Assembly (NCBI GenBank): GCA_003022815.1
Contig: PXSL01000045.1
Coordinates: 1,371-7,924 of the forward strand
From: Halobacteriales archaeon SW_5_68_122
GTDB taxonomy: Archaea; Halobacteriota; Halobacteria; Halobacteriales; Haloarculaceae
DNA: 6,554 nt
Direction of reading: 5' to 3'
Shown here: positions 1 through 4,782 of the stretch, piece after piece
How the letters are laid out: each line of letters begins with the position of its first letter
Numbering within the stretch: position 1 is the first letter of the stretch
Translations under genes and position numbers: made by a program
Notes under the pieces: model-generated
The model's database searches: none
Told to the model about the DNA's origin: nothing
Seen by the model: only the letters and a program-made list of their open reading frames with translations

Positions 1-533
1 AGGATGATGTTGCCGATGCCGCCGTCCCGCGAGAAGGCGACCGCGAAGTAGGCGGCGAAGCCGAGCATCGAGGCGATGGCCTGGCCCATCACCATCGTGA
101 CGACGTCGCGGTTGTCGATGTGGGCGAGCTCGTGGGCCAGCACTGCCTCTAGTTCCTCGTGGTCGAGAGCGCGCATTAGTTCCGTGGAGACGACCACGAC
201 CCCCGCGCCGCGGCGGCCGACCGCGAAGGCGTTCGGCACGCCCATGTCGGCGATCTTCAGTGTCGGCTTCTCGAGGTCCATCTCCCCGCAGACGCGCTCG
301 ACCGACCGGTGAATCTCGTGGTATCGGTCCTCGGGCATGTCCTCGGCGCCGACGCTCCGGAGCGCGGCCCACTTGCCGAACTTGTACTGGAAGCCGGCGA
401 ACAGGACGGTCCCGAGCAGGACGAGCGGGAGCGGGGCACCGGCCCCGACCGCGAAGACCGCCAGGAGCATGTAGAAGCCGAACAGGATGCTCCCGACGAC
501 CGCCATGCGCGCCTTGAGTCCGACGTGTCGCAT
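1..533 (-). CDS. htpX: HtpX-like M48 family membrane zinc metalloprotease (partial, N-terminal 177 residues)
   Basis: The reading frame starts at an ATG at 533 and runs off the left edge of the window, so the C-terminus is missing. HtpX-type M48 peptidases are membrane proteases that degrade misfolded or damaged membrane proteins. In the translation, residues about 11-48 hold two hydrophobic segments. A soluble part follows, with NAFAVGRRGAGVVV at 101-114. The zinc-binding HEXXH motif is HELAH at residues 134-138 (E135 catalytic), followed by the typical IDNRDVV. Another hydrophobic stretch begins near residue 152. The second zinc ligand region expected downstream lies outside the window. The start is supported by an A/T-rich box 28 nt upstream, which implies a leaderless transcript. 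The gene is divergent from the dap genes and probably unrelated to them. The family is clear; the exact symbol is less sure because haloarchaea carry several HtpX paralogues. Confidence 0.93.
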   Translation of the reverse strand, partial: MRHVGLKARMAVVGSILFGFYMLLAVFAVGAGAPLPLVLLGTVLFAGFQYKFGKWAALRSVGAEDMPEDRYHEIHRSVERVCGEMDLEKPTLKIADMGVPNAFAVGRRGAGVVVVSTELMRALDHEELEAVLAHELAHIDNRDVVTMVMGQAIASMLGFAAYFAVAFSRDGGIGNII

Positions 534-557
534 ACCGTCCGACTGTTGTCGACTGAC

Positions 558-564
558 AAATAAA
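558..564 (-). promoter_or_regulatory. TATA-like box of the htpX-like gene
   Basis: On the minus strand this reads TTTATTT and is the most A/T-rich patch in the surrounding region. Its centre lies 28 nt from the ATG at 533, the usual distance from an archaeal TATA box to the transcription start. The mRNA would therefore be essentially leaderless. This is inferred from spacing and composition only. Confidence 0.55.
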
Positions 565-576
565 TGCGTTCCGGCG

Positions 577-599
577 TCCGTGTGAACTAACCGCACGGA
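577..599. repeat. Dyad-symmetric element between two divergent promoters
   Basis: TCCGTGTG at 577-584 faces CGCACGGA at 592-599 across a 7-nt spacer. Six outer pairs are perfect; the inner two include one G-T mismatch. It sits between the minus-strand TATA-like box at 558-564 and the plus-strand box at 634-641. That position suits an operator for a dimeric regulator, but no regulator is known from the sequence. A second short hairpin, CGCGG at 607-611 with CCGCG at 618-622, lies just downstream. Confidence 0.35.
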
Positions 600-633
600 G
601 GAGGAACGCGGCGGAATCCGCGCGACTCACAAC

Positions 634-641
634 GCATAAGT
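634..641 (+). promoter_or_regulatory. Probable TATA box of the dapA-dapB transcript
   Basis: GCATAAGT resembles haloarchaeal TATA elements. It would place the transcription start near position 664, 26-27 nt downstream of its centre. No better box is visible in the 30-nt zone upstream of the dapA ATG at 839, so dapA probably has a leader of about 175 nt, unusual in a group where leaderless mRNAs dominate. Confidence 0.45.
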
Positions 642-664
642 CGGTTGGTGCCTCCTTACCTCAC

Positions 665-757
665 ATGCAGACGCGCGTACCCGCCGGGCTGCCGCTGCCG
701 ACTACCGGCGGGAGCGCCGACGCGCCCGTTTCTGGCGAGAAAGGCAAACGTCCGTAG
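665..757 (+). other. Possible leaderless short ORF (30 codons) in the dapA leader
   Basis: An ATG at 665 sits exactly where transcription from the box at 634-641 should begin, so it would be a leaderless start. The frame stays open for 30 codons to a TAG at 755-757. The peptide begins MQTRVPAGLPLP and ends SGEKGKRP. About three quarters of third codon positions are G or C, compatible with coding here but not decisive. It is not acidic, unlike typical haloarchaeal proteins, and contains no lysine-codon run that would suggest classical attenuation. Two leader hairpins lie inside it. It may be a regulatory upstream ORF or a chance ATG. Confidence 0.22.
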
Positions 758-838
758 CCGGGTCTGCGGCGGGCGTGACGCCCCCGTCGCAGGTCGACTC
801 CGGACGCACCGCCCGATGACTACCACCGACCACCATAC
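665..838 (+). promoter_or_regulatory. Long, structured 5' leader upstream of dapA
   Basis: This stretch between the inferred transcription start and the dapA ATG contains three inverted repeats that could fold in RNA. The first pairs CCCGCCGG at 680-687 with CCGGCGGG at 705-712 (8 perfect pairs). The second pairs TTTCT at 729-733 with AGAAA at 738-742 around GGCG, and can alternatively pair CGTTT at 727-731 with AAACG at 746-750. The third pairs CTGCG at 764-768 with CGCAG at 788-792, enclosing GGGCG and CGCCC around a 3-nt loop. No Shine-Dalgarno sequence precedes the dapA ATG. A regulatory role is inferred; high GC makes chance hairpins common. I do not recognise a known riboswitch. Confidence 0.35.
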
Positions 839-1617
839 ATGACATACGACACGTTCACCGGCGTCTTCCCCGCGATGACGACGCCACTACACGACGACGA
901 GAGCATCGACCACGACACCCTGCGCGCCCACGCCCAGCGCCTGGAGACGGCGGGCGTCGACGGCCTCGTGCCAGTCGGCACCACCGGCGAATCGGCGACC
1001 ATGAGCCACGACGAGCACGTCGAGGTCGTCGAGACGGTCGTTGACGCGGTCGACGACGTGCCGGTCATCGCCGGCAGCGGCTCGAACAACACCCGCGAGG
1101 CGCTGGAGCTCTCCGAGCGGGCCGCCGACGCGGGCGCCGATGGCCTGCTTCTCATCTCGCCGTACTACAAGTCGAGTCCGCCGTCACCTTGGCCGAACAC
1201 GAGAACATCGTCGGCTACAAGGCCGCAAGCGGCGACCTCAACCGGACCAACGAGGTGATAGAGCGCACCCGCAACGAGAACTTCGCGGTGCTGTCGGGCG
1301 ACGACGCCCTGACGCTGCCCATTGTCGCCCAGGGCGGGTCGGGGTGCATCTCCGTGGCCGCCAACGTCGAGCCGGACCGGGTCGTCGCCCTGGTCGGGTC
1401 GGCGCTGGCCGGGGACTTCGAGCGGGCCCGCCGGCTCCAGTACGAGCTCGGCGACCTGTTCCGGGCGCTGTTCGTCGAGTCCAACCCCATCCCGGTCAAC
1501 GAGGCCATGGAGATGCGGGGCGTCCACGCCCGGACGATGCGGACGCCGCTCAGCCCGCTCCAGTCGGAGAACCGCGAGCACCTCCGTCGGGTGCTCGACG
1601 ACCTGGAGCGAGGATGA
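839..1617 (+). pseudogene. dapA: 4-hydroxy-tetrahydrodipicolinate synthase, disrupted by an internal deletion with frameshift
   Basis: DapA condenses pyruvate with aspartate semialdehyde, the first committed step of diaminopimelate and lysine synthesis. The N-terminal part (839-1168) encodes a good DapA start: TGVFPAMTTPL, the pyruvate-binding GTTGES at residues 47-52, and SPYY at 107-110. After the codons for YY the frame breaks; the 839 frame continues as nonsense to a stop at 1258. The rest of DapA resumes in another frame from 1171: VESAVTLAEHENIVGYKAASGD with the Schiff-base lysine at 1219-1221, then LSGDDALTLP, ISVAANV and NPIPVNEAMEMRG, ending at TGA 1615-1617. Compared with E. coli DapA, about 36 residues (109-144) are missing, including Tyr133 and Arg138. 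The two parts total about 258 residues against a usual 290-300. No other lesion is visible, so the event is recent or an assembly artefact. Its stop overlaps the dapB start by ATGA. Confidence 0.88.
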
Positions 1618-2354
1618 GAGTCGTCGTCGCCGGCGCGACTGGCCGGACCGGGGGGGAGGTGGTCGCCGAGGCCACGGAGCGCGGCCACGACGTAGTCGGC
1701 GTCGCCGGCTCGGCGGGGACCGTCGGGGGCGTCGACGTCCACCCGGCCGGGGAGCTGCCGGAGCTTCTGGCCGACGCGAACGCGCTCGTCGACTTCACCG
1801 TCCCGGCGGCGAGCCGCGAGCACGCCGAACTGGCCGCGGCGGCCGGCGTTCCCTACGTCGTCGGGACGACCGGGTTCGACGCCGGCGGTATCGAGTCGCT
1901 GCGCGAGGCCAGCGAGTCGACGGCGGTGCTGAAGGCCTCGAACTTCGCCCGCGGCGTCCAAGCGCTGTTGCGCGTCGTCGAGGCCGGCGTCGAGGCCCTG
2001 CCCGACTACGATGTCGAACTGACGGAAACCCACCACAGCGGCAAGCGGGACGCCCCTAGCGGGACGGCGGAGACGCTACTCTCGGCCGTCGAGGAAGCCC
2101 GCGGAGAGGCGCTGGACCGCACCCACGGCCGCGAGGGCAAGCACCGCCGCGCCGACTCGGAGGCGGGCGTCCACGTCCGGCGCGCGGGGACCGTCCGCGG
2201 CGAGCACGAACTCCTGCTCGCGGGCAACGACGAGGTGCTGACGCTCTCGCACCGCGCGGAGTCCCGGCGCGTGTTCGCCGCCGGCGCCGTCGACGCCGCC
2301 GAGTGGCTGGCCGACCGGGAGCCGGGCTGGTACGAATTCGGCGACGTGCTGTAG
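1614..2354 (+). CDS. dapB: 4-hydroxy-tetrahydrodipicolinate reductase
   Basis: DapB reduces the DapA product to tetrahydrodipicolinate with NAD(P)H in the cytoplasm. The 246-residue product has the N-terminal Rossmann nucleotide-binding motif GATGRTGG at 7-14, VDFTVP at 59-64, GTTGF at 84-88 and SNFARGV at 109-115. The family signature ELTETHHSGKRDAPSGTA spans residues 135-152, with the catalytic His pair (H140-H141), K144 and the DAPSGTA substrate loop. The C-terminal GEHELLLAG and LSHRAESRRVFAAGA are typical. Length is slightly shorter than the bacterial enzyme (about 270) but normal for haloarchaeal forms. The ATG overlaps the dapA stop as ATGA, which implies translational coupling. The frameshift in dapA brings ribosomes to a stop at 1258, so polar loss of dapB translation is possible. 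The reading frame itself is intact. Confidence 0.96.
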   Translation: MRVVVAGATGRTGGEVVAEATERGHDVVGVAGSAGTVGGVDVHPAGELPELLADANALVDFTVPAASREHAELAAAAGVPYVVGTTGFDAGGIESLREASESTAVLKASNFARGVQALLRVVEAGVEALPDYDVELTETHHSGKRDAPSGTAETLLSAVEEARGEALDRTHGREGKHRRADSEAGVHVRRAGTVRGEHELLLAGNDEVLTLSHRAESRRVFAAGAVDAAEWLADREPGWYEFGDVL

Positions 2355-2369
2355 AGCGGCGGCGACCGC

Positions 2370-2427
2370 GCTCTGTTCAAGGGAAGGGAGCAGGCGACGT
2401 CCGCCGGACAGGCGATTCCAACAGAGC
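2370..2427. repeat. Inverted repeat in the dapB-dapD gap
   Basis: GCTCTGTT at 2370-2377 is perfectly complementary to AACAGAGC at 2420-2427, enclosing 42 nt that contain a smaller hairpin, GTCC at 2399-2402 with GGAC at 2406-2409. The whole 101-nt gap (2355-2455) shows no ORF worth calling and no strong TATA box, so dapD is probably co-transcribed with dapB. The fold could affect mRNA processing or dapD translation, but this is only inferred. Confidence 0.3.
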
Positions 2428-2455
2428 CAAGCCCGCCTCCGACGAACCGGGGCGC

Positions 2456-3292
2456 ATGAGCGCACTCGAAAGCGACATCCGGGAGTTGCAGGCGCGCTAC
2501 GAGAAGGGACTGACCGCCGAGGCGGCCGGCCGCGAGGAGTACGCAGTGCTGGAGGACTTCCTGAACGCGCTGGAGCGCGGCGAGGCGCGGGCCGCCGAGA
2601 AGCGCGACGGCGAGTGGGAGGCCAACGAGTGGGTCAAGCAAGGCATCCTCCTGAACTTCGGCCTGCGGTCCATCGAGACCCACACCCACGGCGGCGTCGA
2701 CTACCACGACGTGTTGCCGCTGCGGGAGACGGGCAACCTCCCCGACCGCGGCACCCGGAACACGCCCGACGGGACGGTCATCCGCCGCGGGGCCCACGTC
2801 GGCGGCGACGCCATCCTGATGAGCCCCGCCTTCGTCAATGTCGGCGCGTACGTCGGCGACGGCACGCTGGTGGACTCCTGTGACACCGTCGGCTCGGCGG
2901 CGCAGATCGGCGACGACGTCAAGCTCGGCGCCAACACGCTCATCGGCGGCGTACTCGAACCGGTCGAGGCCGCTCCCGTCGTCGTCGAGGACGGCGTCTC
3001 GCTGGGCGCCGGCTGTCGGGTCACGTCAGGGTTCGTCGTCGGCGAGGAAAGCGTCGTCGGCGAGAACACCCTGCTGACGCCCCGGGTTCCAGTGTACGAC
3101 CTCGTCGAGGAGGAGATACTGTACGGCGAGTTGCCGCCCGAGCGGCGGGCGTTCACCCGGTTCGTCGAGTCGAGCGTCGGCGACCACGACCTCTTCGAGG
3201 GCGGCGCTCACAAGCCTGCCGTCGTCGCCACCGACGTCGAGGCCGAGACGCTGGAGGCGACCGAGCGCGAGGACGCCCTGCGGGATAACTGA
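2456..3292 (+). CDS. dapD: 2,3,4,5-tetrahydropyridine-2,6-dicarboxylate N-succinyltransferase
   Basis: DapD transfers succinyl from succinyl-CoA to tetrahydrodipicolinate, which defines the succinylase branch of diaminopimelate synthesis. The 278-residue product matches the family length (about 274) and its layout. A helical N-terminal domain includes RVAEK-like RAAEKRDGEW at 45-54 and EWVKQGILLNF at 58-68, followed by a left-handed beta-helix of hexapeptide repeats from about 105 to 210. Family landmarks are MSPAFVNVGAYVGDGTLVD at 122-140 with the conserved Asp at 140, TVGSAAQIG at 144-152, and IGGVLEP at 163-169, where CoA and substrate bind. ILYGELPPERR at 221-231 is the C-terminal trimer-associated segment. 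The ATG at 2456 is chosen because the protein then aligns from its first helix; the frame is open further upstream but overlaps dapB. There is no clear Shine-Dalgarno sequence. Confidence 0.96.
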   Translation: MSALESDIRELQARYEKGLTAEAAGREEYAVLEDFLNALERGEARAAEKRDGEWEANEWVKQGILLNFGLRSIETHTHGGVDYHDVLPLRETGNLPDRGTRNTPDGTVIRRGAHVGGDAILMSPAFVNVGAYVGDGTLVDSCDTVGSAAQIGDDVKLGANTLIGGVLEPVEAAPVVVEDGVSLGAGCRVTSGFVVGEESVVGENTLLTPRVPVYDLVEEEILYGELPPERRAFTRFVESSVGDHDLFEGGAHKPAVVATDVEAETLEATEREDALRDN

Positions 3293-3314
3293 TACTGATT
3301 GCCGCGAGTCAGTA
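3293..3314 (+). repeat. Short hairpin directly after the dapD stop
   Basis: TACTGA at 3293-3298 pairs with TCAGTA at 3309-3314 across a 10-nt loop, beginning on the base after the dapD stop codon. It could mark the transcript 3' end or protect it. No T-run follows, and archaeal termination normally depends on oligo-T rather than hairpins, so a terminator call is weak. Confidence 0.25.
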
Positions 3315-3478
3315 CCGGACCGACCGCCCGACTGCGGACGGTCGTACGGCAACAGCCACAGCAATCAGCATGACGGGAGTGGTCGCCTCGTGGTCTCGTG
3401 GCATAGTGGCCTGACTCGGACGAACAGTGAATCGTTGCTTCGAAATCCATGACCGACGGTACGAGTTGCCGTGCAAAT

Positions 3479-3501
3479 TGTACGTATTATTCAAACGTAC
3501 A
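3479..3501. promoter_or_regulatory. Perfect inverted repeat around an A/T-rich core, possible operator/promoter
   Basis: TGTACGT at 3479-3485 and ACGTACA at 3495-3501 are perfect reverse complements separated by the A/T-rich spacer ATTATTCAA. The spacer resembles a TATA element, and transcription from it on the plus strand would begin near 3513, at an ATG at 3514. The architecture suits a dimeric regulator bound over a promoter. The target gene and regulator are unknown. Confidence 0.4.
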
Positions 3502-3632
3502 TCTCGGGCCTGTATGCATGGATTCGAGATGAGAGCGGACCTGTCGGTCGGTGTCGGGGTGGGACTTCTCCCGGAACGCTCACGCGCGAACGCGGAGGTT
3601 CGACCCCGTATTCTTCGCTCCGTTAGGCCCAG

Positions 3633-3640
3633 AATTTAAA
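3633..3640 (+). promoter_or_regulatory. TATA box of the DUF4112 gene
   Basis: AATTTAAA is a strong haloarchaeal-type TATA element. Its centre is 27 nt upstream of the ATG at 3664, which predicts a leaderless mRNA and fixes that start codon. Confidence 0.75.
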
Positions 3641-3663
3641 CGGCCAACGCTCCCAGTGACGGT

Positions 3664-4086
3664 ATGGTTAGTCAGGCAACCAGTTCGCTGGAGTCGCAGT
3701 TCGACGGCATCGAGGAGGTACCTAACTCCGTCGACGAGGCGGCGGTCCGCCGTATGAGCTTCGTCGCGAACCTGCTGGACGACAGCATTCGCGTGCCGGG
3801 GACAGAGTTCCGTATCGGTATCGACCCGATTCTCGGCATCGTACCGGCCGCCGGCGACGCGGTGTCGGCGGCGCTGTCGGTGTACATCGTCCTCGAGTCG
3901 GCGCGGCTCGGCGTCCCGTTCCTGACCCTGCTCCGGATGATAGCCAACGTGGCCCTCGATTTCGCCGTCGGGTCGGTGCCGGTCGTCGGGACCATGTTCG
4001 ACGCCGTCTGGAAGGCCAACCAGAAGAACGTCGAACTCGCCGTCGACTCCCTTGACGGCGAGTCTATCGACGTCACCGTCGAGTAG
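3664..4086 (+). CDS. DUF4112 domain-containing small membrane protein
   Basis: The 140-residue product carries the hallmark of the DUF4112 family, a widespread group of small membrane proteins of unknown function. The signature FRIGIDPILGIVPAAGD occupies residues 49-65. It runs into a hydrophobic helix to about residue 80 (AVSAALSVYIVLESARLGVP), and a second membrane segment spans about 85-112 (LLRMIANVALDFAVGSVPVVGTMFD). The conserved tail AVWKANQKNVEL follows at 114-125, and the C-terminus is acidic. The first 40 residues are soluble and include RRMSFVANLLDDSIRVPG, a usual lead-in of the family. The start is set by the TATA box 27 nt upstream. The gene ends 12 nt from the stop of the converging minus-strand gene. 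Nothing links it to lysine synthesis; it appears to be part of an insertion between dapD and lysA. Confidence 0.9.
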   Translation: MVSQATSSLESQFDGIEEVPNSVDEAAVRRMSFVANLLDDSIRVPGTEFRIGIDPILGIVPAAGDAVSAALSVYIVLESARLGVPFLTLLRMIANVALDFAVGSVPVVGTMFDAVWKANQKNVELAVDSLDGESIDVTVE

Positions 4087-4098
4087 CGCGACCGAGAT

Positions 4099-4392
4099 TC
4101 AGGCGGCGTCGGCGTGGTCTCCGGCGTCGTGGTCGTCCCGTGTCTCGATTTCGACCGGGTCGGTGTCGCCGTCGTCGGTCATCGCCTGTGAGACGCTGGC
4201 GGCAGTGTAGCCGGCGACGTAGCCGGCTGTCCCCCACACGAGGCCGCCCACCGTTGCGCCGGCGGGGCCGCCGACCGCGCCGAGCACCGACCCGGCGAAC
4301 CCGCTCGCGGTCGCGCTCTTTGCGGCGGCCGTCTCCGGGTCGTCGGTGAGGCATCCACAGCCACCGTGCTCGCTCTCGGTTTCGCCGGTCAT
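4099..4392 (-). CDS. Small acidic protein with a glycine-zipper-like segment, unknown function
   Basis: I do not recognise this 97-residue protein by name. It starts with MTGETESEHGGCGCLTDD, with two close cysteines (C12, C14). A Gly/Ala-rich, hydrophobic segment follows at about 31-65, containing GSVLGAVGGPAGATVGG at 34-50 and then LVWGTAGYVAGYTA. The glycine spacing is that of glycine-zipper membrane helices, so one or two short membrane-embedded helices are likely. The tail is very acidic (TDDGDTDPVEIETRDDHD), typical of haloarchaea. The ATG at 4392 is chosen because the sequence upstream in this frame is antisense to lysA, and because a CTTGG-type element sits 24 nt ahead. The core motif matches that of the next minus-strand ORF at 4455-4700, suggesting paralogues. 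A surface, envelope or stress role is possible but not shown. Confidence 0.75.
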   Translation of the reverse strand: MTGETESEHGGCGCLTDDPETAAAKSATASGFAGSVLGAVGGPAGATVGGLVWGTAGYVAGYTAASVSQAMTDDGDTDPVEIETRDDHDAGDHADAA

Positions 4393-4416
4393 ATGTGGTA
4401 GTAGCGCCCGCGAGAA

Positions 4417-4426
4417 CCAAGTCGTT
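4417..4426 (-). promoter_or_regulatory. Candidate promoter element of the 4099-4392 gene
   Basis: On the minus strand this reads CGAACGACTTGG-like sequence, with CTTGG ending 24 nt before the ATG. A nearly identical element with CTTGG 25 nt before the expected start precedes the paralogous ORF (4726-4737). The shared spacing suggests a common leaderless promoter type, although neither is a strong TATA box. Confidence 0.3.
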
Positions 4427-4454
4427 CGGCTACCGGAACGCGCTTCCCCTTTCG

Positions 4455-4700
4455 TCAGGCGCCGTCGGCGTCGGCGTCGTCCGTCGCGGCGTCGGCCATC
4501 CGTATCGTCGTGGCGTCCTCGTCGATGGCCGGCGCGTCCGCGGCGTCGTCGCCAGCGGCGTCGGCGCCGACCGAGAGCCTGAGCGCGAACCGCGTCCCGT
4601 CGGTGACGCCGCCGATTGCCGCCCCCAGCGGGCCGAGCGTCGCACCGAGGACGGCGCCGCTCCGCTGTCGGTCCCGGTTCGTGGTCGGGTCGTTCGTTAT
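4455..4700 (-). CDS. Small acidic glycine-zipper-like protein, paralogue of the 4099-4392 product, start codon apparently ATA
   Basis: The frame encodes a protein of about 81 residues with clear haloarchaeal composition: a basic start (TNDPTTNRDRQRS), a Gly/Ala-rich core GAVLGATLGPLGAAIGG at about 15-31, then TDGTRFALRLSVGAD and a strongly acidic C-terminus (DDAADAPAIDEDATTIRMADAATDDADADGA). The core matches residues 34-50 of the neighbouring minus-strand protein at 11 of 17 positions, including every glycine and the proline. No ATG, GTG or TTG lies in frame between the lysA start region and this core. The codon at the expected leaderless start, 25 nt downstream of a CTTGG element, is ATA (4700-4698). 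Either ATG mutated to ATA and translation is lost or weak, or a non-standard start is used. Function unknown. The gene diverges from lysA across 82 nt. Confidence 0.6.
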   Translation of the reverse strand: MTNDPTTNRDRQRSGAVLGATLGPLGAAIGGVTDGTRFALRLSVGADAAGDDAADAPAIDEDATTIRMADAATDDADADGA

Positions 4701-4751
4701 GCCCGGGTCTCCGGGCGGCGAGGTGCCAAGCGTTTCGGTTCGAGCCGACAG

Positions 4752-4761
4752 CCTTGTTATC
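4752..4761 (+). promoter_or_regulatory. Probable TATA element of lysA
   Basis: CCTTGTTATC is the only A/T-enriched patch in the 82-nt gap and its centre lies 26-27 nt upstream of the lysA ATG at 4783. This predicts a leaderless lysA mRNA that is independent of the dapA-dapB-dapD transcript. Confidence 0.5.
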
Positions 4762-4782
4762 CGCCGTCCCCCTGACTCGACA

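Larger units (their letters stand above)
3293..3663. other. Intergenic region between dapD and the DUF4112 gene, no convincing gene
   Basis: The stretch is less GC-rich than its surroundings, especially at 3430-3510. It holds the hairpin after dapD, a perfect inverted repeat at 3479-3501, and the TATA box of the next gene at 3633-3640. Several short frames are open, including a 41-codon one at 3514-3639 ending in the TATA box, but none shows a recognisable motif or the acidic composition typical here. I see no tRNA and no clear box C/D RNA. It may be a degraded insertion, since three unrelated genes follow before lysA. Confidence 0.5.

Noticed and set aside
1169..1171. A programmed frameshift site in dapA
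   Set aside because: About 36 conserved codons with active-site residues are missing, which frameshifting cannot restore, and no slippery sequence is present.
1215..2036. A 273-codon open frame on the minus strand across dapA and dapB
   Set aside because: It is antisense to the DapB motifs and the DapA C-terminal motifs and shows no motifs of its own.
3208..3450. An 80-codon minus-strand frame with several Cys and His residues (a zinc-finger-like look)
   Set aside because: It runs antisense into the 3' end of dapD, the Cys/His spacing fits no known finger, and composition is not haloarchaeal.
3597..3620. A T-arm-like GGTTCGACCCC that hinted at a tRNA
   Set aside because: The bases flanking the loop do not form a 5-bp T stem, and no acceptor stem or anticodon arm can be found around it.
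3514..3639. A 41-codon ORF beginning where the A/T-rich core at 3486-3494 would start a transcript
   Set aside because: The peptide is Arg-rich with no motif, and its stop lies within the TATA box of the next gene, so it is more likely promoter DNA. The dyad itself is kept as a finding.
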